From positions 1 to 56,624 of IMG/VR virus record IMGVR_UViG_3300017986_003448: a stretch of DNA of 56,624 nt. The stretch is one strand, 5' to 3'. The notes below the pieces were generated by a model. It did not search any database. It was not told the origin of the DNA and saw only the letters and a program-made list of their open reading frames with translations. The position numbers were made by a program, and so were the translations under genes. This DNA comes from a virus. Shown one piece after another: positions 15,228 to 23,863 of this stretch (the first letter of the stretch is position 1; each line of letters starts with the position of its first letter).

Positions 15228-17817
15228 TTCTCATAAACCTTGTATAACCTTCTAAATTTAATTCATCTGAAAACAGTACATCCGACATTGGCGTTTGTGA
15301 TTCAAACTGTTGTAAATTACTCGATCTATTAATATGCTCATCTATTTTCAAATCATTACTTTGTAATATTAACAACTTTCCTTGTGGCAATCTATCATAC
15401 CATAAAGTAAAGTTTTCTATATGTTCACAGCTTGTATTAATAATTGTGTCCGGTCTTGCTTCTAAAGTTACTTCTCTATCTTCTTGTGCTGTTAAAGTTT
15501 TAAATTCAAAAAAGGAATAATCAATGTTATGTATATCCATTGTCTGTGCTTTAAACTTCCAATCGCCTGCTACTATATCTTTATTAAACAGTTCTGCAAT
15601 TTTCCAGCAAGTAGGATCACTATCAAAGCTGTACATTTTAGTAAAATCTACACCATGCTCTCGTAATAGCGGCACAACTGTTGCATACCATCCAGCACAT
15701 AAAAATACTATACCTAAATTTTCTATTGCGTCTAATGACGACACTGTATTTGCTAACCATTTTTTACTTAATATTTGTCCTCGAGAGAAGCAATCAAAAT
15801 TAAAATTTTCATTATCTTTTAATTTTTTCAAAGGCTCTACAAATAAGCTACTTGTGTATTTTTCTAATATACGCCATAACGCATGATAGTTGTTAGACAA
15901 TAAACTAAATTCATCTTTTAAATCAGGCAATAACCTAGATAAACTGTATAAGTTATTCTCTAGTACAGCTTTCCGTAAGTCATCATTTTCTGTCAATTTA
16001 AAAATACTGGACAAATCATGATCGTTGTACATACGCCTTACATTTGAAATTTGTCCTTGATACAATATTTCAAATCTATCTAGTGTATCAATAATGTTCA
16101 TAGACTTAGGTATAATTACACTGCTTTTAATTTGACTTTCTATACCTTCATCTAACGATACCACTGCTTCTTGCTCTGGGTATTCTATATTATCAAATGT
16201 ATTGCTAGGCACAAACGCAACAGATTGAAACTTTGCGTGTAACCATTCAAAATCATTTATTTTCTTTAACTTTTCGGGATCTGTTTTATTACTTTTTCCG
16301 TAATTTCTACCTTCATTAGCACCTTTTAAAATCCAATCTTTCAAAGGTCCTTCGGCATGCGTACACCAAGTTTTAAGTCTTTCTTCGGTTTCATTATCTT
16401 TTTGACGGTCGATTACTTTGCTTGCTAACTTAACACATTCTCTAAAAGCACTACGCCAAGCACTAAATTCATCTACTGCAAAATTTGTTAAATTACTTAC
16501 AGTTGGCATAGGCTTAAATTTAGAACTTATGCTTGTAGTCATATCAGTTTTTGATATATCCATATGTTCTGTAAGTGCACGTGGCAACAGCTTTACACCA
16601 CCGTAGCCATACTCTAGACCGTTAATTGGGTTTTTACTTCTCCATACCTTTACATAGTCTTTTTCGTTTTCAGGAGTAATATAATCAAAGTTAAAATCAT
16701 CAACAATAGTTGCGTCGCCGTCTACTACCCAAAACATATCAGAATTAACTTGTTTTGCAGCTTCTATGTGTGCTTGATGAATACCTTCTATACCGTGTAC
16801 TCTTTTTGCTCTAGGAAAACGTTTTAACAATTCGTCATAATTTTTATCTGCTTCGGGTTCATCGTAGGTTATCATTACTATATCATAATGGCTTTTTTCT
16901 GTTTTCAAATACTTATGGCCGATACGAGGCGGGTTAACGTACATGCTCTTAAACATTTTGCTTTGATCTTCGTTATATACATCTAACGGTACATCCATGC
17001 TGAGCTCATTTACTAAGTGTTCTCCAAGGATTTCCATTTCGTATAAAAGATCTTCTTCGCCCATTTTAGAATATGTGTCAGTCCACATCTTATTAACATA
17101 TTCAAAATCACGGACATTAACATAATCCCAATCAGTGCAATTTGTAAGATAAGTGCCAAGGCGGGCACCATACATTGCCCATATACCATTATCTACATCT
17201 AATCCTACAGTTTGCCAAATACGTAATCTGTCCATGTTTTTCTTGTGTATTTTATGAAAATTAGCAAGATCTACTTTTTCACCTTCTCTTAGAGTCATTT
17301 TTACGCCTTCTCTAAATCCAGCACGCCATGCTTGATGCGGAGTTGCATTGTTGTATACTGTACTACATACTCTATCTATCTGGCAATATTCTACATCCCA
17401 GCAAAAGTCTACTTGAGCTTGGATATTATTTGGATCAGCTGACTCGTGTGTTTTCATATTTTCGATTATATGTTTTGGCCATGACTTGATGCCGCCGTTA
17501 CCGTACACTAATCCATTAATTATATTCCGACCGCTCCAACTTACAACACTGTTTTCTAAGTCAACATGATCTTGAAAAACAAGTTCTTGATTTATAAAGT
17601 CGCCGTTGATTACATTATCAGCATCTACAATAATTAATCTTTCTGTATCAGATAATTTTGCACATGCTTTATGTGCAGCATCAGAACCTTCAACACCGTG
17701 CACCCGTTTTGCCCATGGTATTTTTTTAATTAAATCATTGTAATTTTTTTCTGCATTAGGCTCATCATAACTTAAAAAAATCACGTCATAATCAGCAGGT
17801 TTCAATATATTAGTCAT
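15214..17817 (-). CDS. Double glycosyltransferase-like protein fused to a methyltransferase-like domain
   Basis: The protein has 867 residues from the ATG at 17817; a TTG two codons upstream is the alternative. Two homologous halves lie in tandem. The first begins YDVIFLSYDEPNAEKNYNDL, with VDADN near 66-70 and NGLVYGNGGIKSWP. The second (near 310) begins YDIVMITYDEPEADKNYDEL, with VDGDA near 370 and NGLEYGYGGVKLLP. The acidic DxD-like motifs and order suggest GT-A-type glycosyltransferases. From about residue 700, LGIVFLCAGWYATVVPLLREHG, then a Ser-Phe-Asp acidic end of strand two and TIINTSCEHI, resemble a class I SAM-dependent methyltransferase Rossmann fold. One chain could thus make two transfers and one methylation. 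Activities are inferred from motifs only. Confidence 0.65.
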   Translation of the reverse strand: MTNILKPADYDVIFLSYDEPNAEKNYNDLIKKIPWAKRVHGVEGSDAAHKACAKLSDTERLIIVDADNVINGDFINQELVFQDHVDLENSVVSWSGRNIINGLVYGNGGIKSWPKHIIENMKTHESADPNNIQAQVDFCWDVEYCQIDRVCSTVYNNATPHQAWRAGFREGVKMTLREGEKVDLANFHKIHKKNMDRLRIWQTVGLDVDNGIWAMYGARLGTYLTNCTDWDYVNVRDFEYVNKMWTDTYSKMGEEDLLYEMEILGEHLVNELSMDVPLDVYNEDQSKMFKSMYVNPPRIGHKYLKTEKSHYDIVMITYDEPEADKNYDELLKRFPRAKRVHGIEGIHQAHIEAAKQVNSDMFWVVDGDATIVDDFNFDYITPENEKDYVKVWRSKNPINGLEYGYGGVKLLPRALTEHMDISKTDMTTSISSKFKPMPTVSNLTNFAVDEFSAWRSAFRECVKLASKVIDRQKDNETEERLKTWCTHAEGPLKDWILKGANEGRNYGKSNKTDPEKLKKINDFEWLHAKFQSVAFVPSNTFDNIEYPEQEAVVSLDEGIESQIKSSVIIPKSMNIIDTLDRFEILYQGQISNVRRMYNDHDLSSIFKLTENDDLRKAVLENNLYSLSRLLPDLKDEFSLLSNNYHALWRILEKYTSSLFVEPLKKLKDNENFNFDCFSRGQILSKKWLANTVSSLDAIENLGIVFLCAGWYATVVPLLREHGVDFTKMYSFDSDPTCWKIAELFNKDIVAGDWKFKAQTMDIHNIDYSFFEFKTLTAQEDREVTLEARPDTIINTSCEHIENFTLWYDRLPQGKLLILQSNDLKIDEHINRSSNLQQFESQTPMSDVLFSDELNLEGYTRFMRIGYK

Positions 17818-18319
17818 TCTCAAAACTCATAGGTAAATTTTTCTTTGTAAAGATACTTATTGGTACATTAATTTTATCTGAAATTTTTATTTCAATACAG
17901 CGCTTTTCAAATAGCTCGTTTACGGACAAAGTTATAGTATCAAGTAAATTATGTGGTGAATTTTTTTCAGTTACATAAAAAACTATCCAACTGCTAGTAA
18001 CAGATTCAATATCTGCTTGGTCCGTTAAAGTAATTTTTAAAATATTATCTACTTTTGTGATTATTATTGTACTATCTGCATTATTTTTTACATTCACAAA
18101 ACTTTTATAGCTAACAGTAAAATTATTGATTGCTTTTTTTTCTACTAGGCAATATACATCATGTATTTTTTGAACTTGAAAACTGTGAAGATTAACTTTT
18201 CCTTCTACAAAATCTACATATTGCTGCTTGCTTACTTCCAGTAAATCTAAAGTGTTGTCATGAAAATTGATACATCCTAAAATAGTTCCTGTATTTTTGT
18301 CAAATTTTAGATAAAACAT
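17810..18319 (-). CDS. Protein of unknown function in the glycosyltransferase operon
   Basis: The protein has 169 residues and I do not recognise it. It looks mostly beta-stranded, with alternating hydrophobic and polar stretches (STIIITKVDNILKITLTDQA, SSWIVFYVTEK, RCIEIKISDKINVPISIF). There is no signal peptide, membrane helix or cysteine motif. Its start is coupled to the end of the upstream glycosyltransferase (18319) and its end overlaps the fused glycosyltransferase gene by eight bases. A small virion or fibre-associated beta protein is possible from the context, without direct support. Confidence 0.65.
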   Translation of the reverse strand: MFYLKFDKNTGTILGCINFHDNTLDLLEVSKQQYVDFVEGKVNLHSFQVQKIHDVYCLVEKKAINNFTVSYKSFVNVKNNADSTIIITKVDNILKITLTDQADIESVTSSWIVFYVTEKNSPHNLLDTITLSVNELFEKRCIEIKISDKINVPISIFTKKNLPMSFEND

Positions 18320-19125
18320 CAGTCATCTAGCCAATCTTTAATATCATCATTAATAAAATTATCTTCTACATAGTGTAAAAATTGGTGTTGTTTATAATTA
18401 TTAATAAAAATTCCATCAGCACTTGCATAGTACATCAAACTTTCAGTCCAACTTTGAATGTTTCGAACTCCTTGCAAAGGTGTTTTCATGTGAACTAGAT
18501 TAAATTTATTTTTATCTAATTTAATATTGCATAATTTAACACACATTGCTGCGGCGACATCTATACTGCAAAATTCTTGTTTTTGCTTAGGAGTGAATAT
18601 GTTAGCAAAATCATCAAAATTATCTACTATTAATTCTAAATTATCAAAAAAGTTATCATTTGTTTCATTTTTTTCAAAGTAAAAAAATGCACTGTAAATG
18701 TTAGGTAAATTATTTGCTAAAAATACTTTCCTATGCTTATAATCTTGGATGATCTTACGCCCTCTATGATTTACAATTTCTGTACTAAAATATAATTTAG
18801 TATCTTGTAACTCATCCCATATATTAGATAAATTACACAATACCAACACATCTGTGTCAAAAACTATAGTACGATTGTACGGTGTTAATTTGTAAATAAG
18901 CTTCCTATTATTAATTCTCCACTCATTAATTTCAGTTAAATCATTTTCAATTGGAATAATTTTATCAAACAAATGTATTTTTTCATCAGGCACTTTATCG
19001 TTAGTAATAATACTTATTTTTTCGTCTTTACTAAATTTTTTTATACTTTGGGCTAGATAGCAAGCTTGCAATACATAGTTAAATTTAGTATTATTTTGTG
19101 CTACTACACACACTCCTTTATTCAT
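18319..19125 (-). CDS. Glycosyltransferase-like protein (DTD motif)
   Basis: The protein has 268 residues from the ATG at 19125 (MNKGVCVVAQNN), chosen because it lines up with the start of the paralog upstream (MSSGVLLFAINN) and has AAGGA about nine bases before it; a start at 19143 is possible. YNRTIVFDTDVLVL carries a DxD-type metal/nucleotide-sugar motif near residue 90-98. SIITND and YLAQSIKKF parallel VVTND and YCAKRVKRY in the paralog. These features fit the GT-A fold of family GT8-like enzymes. The likely role is sugar transfer to a phage or cell-surface acceptor; donor and acceptor are unknown. Third gene of the ten-gene operon. Confidence 0.65.
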   Translation of the reverse strand: MNKGVCVVAQNNTKFNYVLQACYLAQSIKKFSKDEKISIITNDKVPDEKIHLFDKIIPIENDLTEINEWRINNRKLIYKLTPYNRTIVFDTDVLVLCNLSNIWDELQDTKLYFSTEIVNHRGRKIIQDYKHRKVFLANNLPNIYSAFFYFEKNETNDNFFDNLELIVDNFDDFANIFTPKQKQEFCSIDVAAAMCVKLCNIKLDKNKFNLVHMKTPLQGVRNIQSWTESLMYYASADGIFINNYKQHQFLHYVEDNFINDDIKDWLDD

Positions 19126-19960
19126 TTGCAAAGTCCTTGTCAATAATTTTATCTAACTCAAACTTATTCATTAAATGCACATTGGTATTTTTCATTACAT
19201 GTAAATTATAATCACCTCTATTATTAGACAATACTTTAATAGTACTGTTGTCTATTGATAACGGTATGTCTACATCAAATGAATTATACAGTGTATAAGG
19301 CAGGTCGACTACAGTTTTACTTTCAGTAAAACCATTTATAATATGTGCTGCAATACTAAATGCATAATCATTTCTAAATTTTGTACTTGTAACATTAAAC
19401 AACGACCGATAGTAGCTCCAATTATCTCTTACAAAGCCTACTAAATCAAAAATATTTTTTGCTAAGTTGCTTTTTTTGAAGTATACTACCGTTGCCCAGT
19501 ATAAAGGAATACTAGCCTTAGATACTCTACCTTGTTTAACTTGAGGTACTGTGTCTGCAAAGTCTTTATATGCTTTACCAATACATATATCATTGTTACT
19601 TTGAAAAAGATTTAATAAATTAGAATTAGCAATAATAAAATCTGTGTCAATTAACAATGTTTTATCGTAAGGGGTCAGTGTATAAGCATCTACTCTATTA
19701 GAATTATGCCATAGATCTCTAATCTTAAGTGATCCTTGCGTAAATGTACGATAATTCTCAAAATCGGGAGTATTTGTAACTACAATATTATCTACATACT
19801 TAGAATAAAACGGATATTTTTGAAAATTATCTGTATCGTTTGTAACAACAGTTACAGGTAATTTTAAATATCGTTTTACACGCTTGGCACAGTATATTGC
19901 TTGTTTTACATAGTCAACTGTTTCATTATTAATTGCAAACAATAATACTCCGCTAGACAC
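19118..19960 (-). CDS. Glycosyltransferase-like protein (DTD motif)
   Basis: The protein has 280 residues with a GTG start at 19960; AGGAA at 19966-19970 on the minus strand supports it. The N-terminus GVLLFAINNETVDYVKQAIY is the nucleotide-binding beta-alpha unit. VTVVTNDTDNF follows, and YDKTLLIDTDFII holds the DTD motif at 105-107. It is paralogous to the next gene (18319-19125), so the pair probably arose by tandem duplication. GT8-like GT-A fold is the best fit. The start overlaps the upstream 112-residue gene by eight bases and the end overlaps the paralog by eight bases. Confidence 0.65.
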   Translation of the reverse strand: MSSGVLLFAINNETVDYVKQAIYCAKRVKRYLKLPVTVVTNDTDNFQKYPFYSKYVDNIVVTNTPDFENYRTFTQGSLKIRDLWHNSNRVDAYTLTPYDKTLLIDTDFIIANSNLLNLFQSNNDICIGKAYKDFADTVPQVKQGRVSKASIPLYWATVVYFKKSNLAKNIFDLVGFVRDNWSYYRSLFNVTSTKFRNDYAFSIAAHIINGFTESKTVVDLPYTLYNSFDVDIPLSIDNSTIKVLSNNRGDYNLHVMKNTNVHLMNKFELDKIIDKDFANE

Positions 19961-20291
19961 TTTTGTTCCTAATTAAATCGGCAATATTATCATAATCAGC
20001 TTTGTACTGTTTTAAAGCAACATTATAGGTATTCCAAACTATATGATAAAAGTCATACAAGTTAGTAACACAGATTGGTATATTATCGTTGTCAAGAAAG
20101 ACTGCGTCTTCTTCATCTTTAGACAAAAACAAGCCGATTTGTCGCACTAATTCAGCATCAGCTGTGAAGGCGCCGCCGTTATAATACACTTGTAATTTTT
20201 CTAAAAACTTATCGTATATGTAAGCTCTTTGTCTATTGATTGATTCTAAATTTTTACTAGCTTCTAAAGCTTTAACTAATCTTTGATCCAT
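19953..20291 (-). CDS. Small unknown protein, first gene of the ten-gene operon
   Basis: The protein has 112 residues, mostly predicted helical and soluble (MDQRLVKALEASKNLESINR at the start, then YNVALKQYKADYDNIADLIR near the end). I do not recognise a family. A strong sigma70-like promoter ends six bases before the ATG, and no Shine-Dalgarno site is present in between, so translation may start on a nearly leaderless message. It lies between the tail-fibre genes and the glycosyltransferases, and its end overlaps the first glycosyltransferase by eight bases. A fibre-assembly or adaptor role is only a guess from position. Confidence 0.7.
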   Translation of the reverse strand: MDQRLVKALEASKNLESINRQRAYIYDKFLEKLQVYYNGGAFTADAELVRQIGLFLSKDEEDAVFLDNDNIPICVTNLYDFYHIVWNTYNVALKQYKADYDNIADLIRNKSV

Positions 20292-20297
20292 GTTACT

Positions 20298-20325
20298 ATT
20301 ATATAGTAAAAAATAACAAAGTCAA
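20298..20325 (-). promoter_or_regulatory. Sigma70-like promoter of the ten-gene operon
   Basis: On the minus strand TTGACT (20320-20325) and a perfect TATAAT (20298-20303) are separated by 16 bases. Transcription would start at about 20291, the A of the ATG of the first gene. It differs from the late-type boxes elsewhere in the window and suggests host-polymerase (early) expression of this operon. Confidence 0.7.
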
Positions 20326-20329
20326 GAAA

Positions 20330-21307
20330 TTAATAAGTTGCCGTAAATCCTACTGTGCTACCATTTGCACTAAATGTAGGCGTAGTTGCAGCAAAAGTAC
20401 CCGTAGGTGTAATAACATCTACAGTAGTTGTAACTACTGTCTGTACATCTTCATCATTAAGAGTATCGCCTACATCCGCATCATAAAAATCTAAAAATAT
20501 TTGATATGTAGTATCGTTAGCTCGTCTAAACCTATATCTTACATAATTTTCATTATATACAGCATCTCCGCCGTCTATATCGCTGGTAAACTTATATATT
20601 TCTGTATCAGGAGTACCGTTAGGTTTACCATCTAAAAAATACCATCCTTCGTACGATGCTAATTTAGTTGATCCTACATACGCACTATTTGTATAGGTTA
20701 TACTATCTGCAAATATATCAACCTGCTCTAAATTATTAACCATATTACGCCAGTCAATACTTTTTGCTTCTGAACCGGTATATGTCGCACTTGCAGTAAT
20801 GCGCAAACTGCCACCTGTGTTAAAAAAAACAAATTTATCATTTTCAGACGCAAAAACAATGTTAAAAACATGCTGATTATTACCATTCCAGCCAGCAGCT
20901 AGTGTACCGGTAGTAGCTGTTGTTAAACTTGTATTTGTACTATCAACAGTAAATCTATCACCATAATTTGTATTATGAGCCGCGGCTATTGCATTGTATT
21001 TTGCTGCGGTTATTTTTTCAGTTGATGTTAAAGTTGGAAGGCTACCGCTAGTGCCGGTTCTATGCCCTGTAACCAAGTTAACAATATTGGAAACTGTGTT
21101 CCAATCATCAGCAGTAATTTTATCGACATCAGTTACAGTGCTACCTTGTGTTATAGATGAGCCATAACCTTGGATAGTTCCTTCTGTGCCATCATTTACA
21201 TATGATCCACTAGGTGTATCTATTATTGCATTTACTTCATTAATTAGATCGTTATACTTTGTTGCTGTAATACTATTTGTAGTTGCTACTGATGTTACTG
21301 TGCCCAT
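20330..21307 (-). CDS. Tail-fibre-like structural protein
   Basis: The protein has 325 residues, rich in Thr, Ser and Asn, as is usual for phage fibre proteins. It is paralogous to the next gene (21311-22291): both have repeats of IT(A)..(Y/W)N near the start, then GTL..GWNG..QHVFN, FF(N)(T/A)GG.LR, (D)W.N.V, a WW/GW segment, YDENYxxxRxRR and (N/D)DADxGD..(V/N)DEDV. It has no signal peptide, membrane helix or receptor-binding motif I know. It lies at the end of the fibre block. The start has no clear Shine-Dalgarno site and follows the paralog by three bases. A role in receptor binding or the distal tail is inferred. Confidence 0.65.
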   Translation of the reverse strand: MGTVTSVATTNSITATKYNDLINEVNAIIDTPSGSYVNDGTEGTIQGYGSSITQGSTVTDVDKITADDWNTVSNIVNLVTGHRTGTSGSLPTLTSTEKITAAKYNAIAAAHNTNYGDRFTVDSTNTSLTTATTGTLAAGWNGNNQHVFNIVFASENDKFVFFNTGGSLRITASATYTGSEAKSIDWRNMVNNLEQVDIFADSITYTNSAYVGSTKLASYEGWYFLDGKPNGTPDTEIYKFTSDIDGGDAVYNENYVRYRFRRANDTTYQIFLDFYDADVGDTLNDEDVQTVVTTTVDVITPTGTFAATTPTFSANGSTVGFTATY

Positions 21308-21310
21308 TTT

Positions 21311-22291
21311 TTATGCCAATACTAAACTATTACCAGGTCCTTCAGAAAATACAGGGACAGGCAAGCTTATATAATCTCCGCTAGGGGTTTCCACAAACAC
21401 ATTACTATTAATATTTGTTCTCACGTCTTCATCTACACTCGGGTCGCCAGTATCAGCATCATTAAAGGTCACTGTAAATCTATAACGTGTCTCAGAAATT
21501 TTTTCTACTTCAATTTCGTAATAGTTTTCGTCATAATTAGGAAAACCAGATACATCTCCAGCATTCAAAGTGTAGAGTTTTGTAAGTGTATTCAAAGGTA
21601 ATGCATCTATTGCCCACCATCCAGCATAAGTAACACCGCTGCCATTAGTTTGTGCTATTTTAATAGTGCCTAATCCGCTACTTGTAATACTAAGATTTTT
21701 AATTTCAACTGTGCCTATACTTGCCACAATATTAGCCCAATCTGTATCTTTATCTTCAGGACTATTAGGAAGAGATGCACTCCCGCCTAATCTAAGCACG
21801 CCGCCTGCATTAAAAAATCCTTTTTTATGATTTTCACTTTCCCAAACCATATCAAACACATGTGTTTGAATTCCGTTCCACGGTGTTGATATACTTCCAA
21901 TACTAGCATTACTTAGACTTTTCTGACTAGGATGACAGGTATTTCTATTGTTTGTATTTTGTAATTGAACTGCTTCCCAAGTGTTGTATATGTCAGCATC
22001 AACTGTGTCATTATTAGACAGTTCAGGCATAGCTATATCACCAGTTGGTTCATTACCATTGATATGCACATATGCTCTTATAATGTCCTGTCTTAATAAA
22101 TTCCAGTCTGCTGCTGTTATTAATTCTTCAGCAACTACCGGTACTGCATTTAGCGGGTTAAAGTAACCCGCTGTAGTACCTATAGTATTAATACTCCAGG
22201 ATCCTGTAGGAGTTCCGATAATTCTTACAACTTTTGCTCTAAGATCTTCAAACTCAGCCGCTCCAATAATATCACCGACTTCAACTGCCAC
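21311..22291 (-). CDS. Tail-fibre-like structural protein
   Basis: The protein has 326 residues and a GTG start at 22291, supported by AAGGA just upstream on the minus strand. It begins VEVGDIIGAAEFEDLRAKV and shares with the 20330-21307 product the order WNG..THVFDMVWESENHK, FFNAGGVLRLGG, DWANIV, AGWWAID, YDENYYEIEVE and FNDADTGDPSVDEDV. The two proteins are of equal length and clearly a tandem duplication. The composition and the neighbouring collar-domain fibres indicate a virion fibre component. The exact role is unknown. Confidence 0.65.
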   Translation of the reverse strand: MAVEVGDIIGAAEFEDLRAKVVRIIGTPTGSWSINTIGTTAGYFNPLNAVPVVAEELITAADWNLLRQDIIRAYVHINGNEPTGDIAMPELSNNDTVDADIYNTWEAVQLQNTNNRNTCHPSQKSLSNASIGSISTPWNGIQTHVFDMVWESENHKKGFFNAGGVLRLGGSASLPNSPEDKDTDWANIVASIGTVEIKNLSITSSGLGTIKIAQTNGSGVTYAGWWAIDALPLNTLTKLYTLNAGDVSGFPNYDENYYEIEVEKISETRYRFTVTFNDADTGDPSVDEDVRTNINSNVFVETPSGDYISLPVPVFSEGPGNSLVLA

Positions 22292-22300
22292 AATAATTCC

Positions 22301-23815
22301 TTACACCATTAAAAAACATTCAACAAGCTTTTCGTCAGTATTTATATTTGTTTCTAACGCTATGCCTACAAGATGAAACTTTTGTTCTACACTTGCACAG
22401 CCATTATTGCAAGCCCAAACTCTATCACCTTTATTTACAGGACCTGTAACTCTTACAGGCACACGGCCTTTAAGTGCAATTGCTTGTCCTTCAGCTTCGG
22501 CATTCATCAACAGTGCTGGTTTCTTAGAAATAACTCCTATAGCTGCAAAAGAATTTTCAGTATATTCTTTAGTTTCTGTATCTTCATATGTGCTCACCGT
22601 CATTACGGTGCCTACTGCATAATCTTTGTCTGTTGTATAAACTTCAGCTAAGTCAGCATATTTTGCTTTAGTAGCTGTACCTTGGAATAGTACTGCATTT
22701 AAATTGCCGCCTGCATCACGTATAGCAACTGTATTTCCAGTACCAGTTGCTGCTGTATCAACGCTACCTGGATATACTGTACCACCAACTCTTAATCCTA
22801 GTGCATCGCTAGCAGTACCGATAAAGTTACTTGCATACATGTCAATATACGGACTTGCTGCACTACCTACATTAACACTTTGGCCTGGCCCCGGTAATAG
22901 TTCTCCAGCTTTTGCTTGTACAACATCAACATCTGCGCCGCCGCCGCTTTTCACACGCAACTTTGTTACTAAGCCTTGTTGATTTTGTATAACTGCTTCA
23001 TTACCATTTTCTATGAAAAGTTGTAAATCTTTACTAGCACCTATTGCTACACCACCGTCGTTGTTAACATCTACTGCTTCTTGTAATTGAGTTGTAATAC
23101 CTGGGATTTCTTTAATGTGATATTGTGCTAGTACGCCTCCTAGCATTTCTGCATTACGCACAGTGCCCCAGAATATATGATCACTTGAAGTTACACCCGG
23201 ACCGTAAGCATCGCCAGCTGGATCAGTAGTTGTAGTGTTAAGTTGCGTCATACCGGGAAATACATTATCAAATCCCGGATAAGCATTTACTGCTTGGTCA
23301 ATGGTGTACTCGTTGTCATTACTTACAATATAAACTGTTACATCATTAATTACCGCAATAATTGCCTGGTGATTAATTCCTAGTGTATCACGTATTAATA
23401 CACTTTTCCAAAGTGTTTCACCATCGCCTGCGTCTTGAGGACCAATTAAAATAAATTCATTACCAGTGTACGCATACAACTGCAAATCATCATTATCCCA
23501 CCAAAGGTCACCTTCTAATAGTCCTACTGGCGGTTCTGGTGCAACTTCTGTACCACCGGTGTTTCTCCAGCGAACACCGTTCCAATATTTTAAGCGTCCG
23601 GAACCAGCATCGTACCAAACTTGTCCAGTTAGTTTTCTCGGTGGTTGGTTTGCTCCTGCAAAATTTTCAAGTAGAAATACAAAGTTTTCATTTTGTATTT
23701 CGCCGTAACCTGCATAGTTACGCCCAACTAGTTTAAGATCAGTGGACTGATCAATAGTGCCGTCTTCGACAACTGTTAATACATCATTATCATAGGTATT
23801 AATTGTATATGCCAT
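22301..23815 (-). CDS. Tail-fibre protein with shared N-terminal module and maturation-like C-terminus
   Basis: The protein has 504 residues. The N-terminus (MAYTIN, LKLVGRNYAGYGEIQNENF, LLENFAGANQPPRKLTGQVW) is the module shared with the next two upstream genes and probably attaches the fibre to the virion. Two WYD/WWD plus LKYW/LQLY repeats follow. The centre has ASPYIDMYASNFIGTASDA, a typical fibre pseudo-repeat. The last 110 residues (YADLAEVYTTDKDYAVGTVM, GVISKKPALLMNAEAEG, LKGRVPVRVTGPVNKGDRVW) resemble C-terminal domains that help fibres trimerise or are cleaved off; cleavage is inferred. A late-type box and a GAGG site precede the ATG. Confidence 0.75.
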   Translation of the reverse strand: MAYTINTYDNDVLTVVEDGTIDQSTDLKLVGRNYAGYGEIQNENFVFLLENFAGANQPPRKLTGQVWYDAGSGRLKYWNGVRWRNTGGTEVAPEPPVGLLEGDLWWDNDDLQLYAYTGNEFILIGPQDAGDGETLWKSVLIRDTLGINHQAIIAVINDVTVYIVSNDNEYTIDQAVNAYPGFDNVFPGMTQLNTTTTDPAGDAYGPGVTSSDHIFWGTVRNAEMLGGVLAQYHIKEIPGITTQLQEAVDVNNDGGVAIGASKDLQLFIENGNEAVIQNQQGLVTKLRVKSGGGADVDVVQAKAGELLPGPGQSVNVGSAASPYIDMYASNFIGTASDALGLRVGGTVYPGSVDTAATGTGNTVAIRDAGGNLNAVLFQGTATKAKYADLAEVYTTDKDYAVGTVMTVSTYEDTETKEYTENSFAAIGVISKKPALLMNAEAEGQAIALKGRVPVRVTGPVNKGDRVWACNNGCASVEQKFHLVGIALETNINTDEKLVECFLMV

Positions 23816-23840
23816 GCTTGCTTAACCTCTCAGTTACAAG

Positions 23841-23849
23841 TATTTAGCC
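23841..23849 (-). promoter_or_regulatory. Late-type promoter (GGCTAAATA)
   Basis: The minus strand carries CTAAATA in the 48-base gap before the fibre gene starting at 23815. An AGAGG ribosome site lies between the box and the ATG with normal spacing. Confidence 0.5.
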
Positions 23850-23863
23850 TAATTTATTAGATT

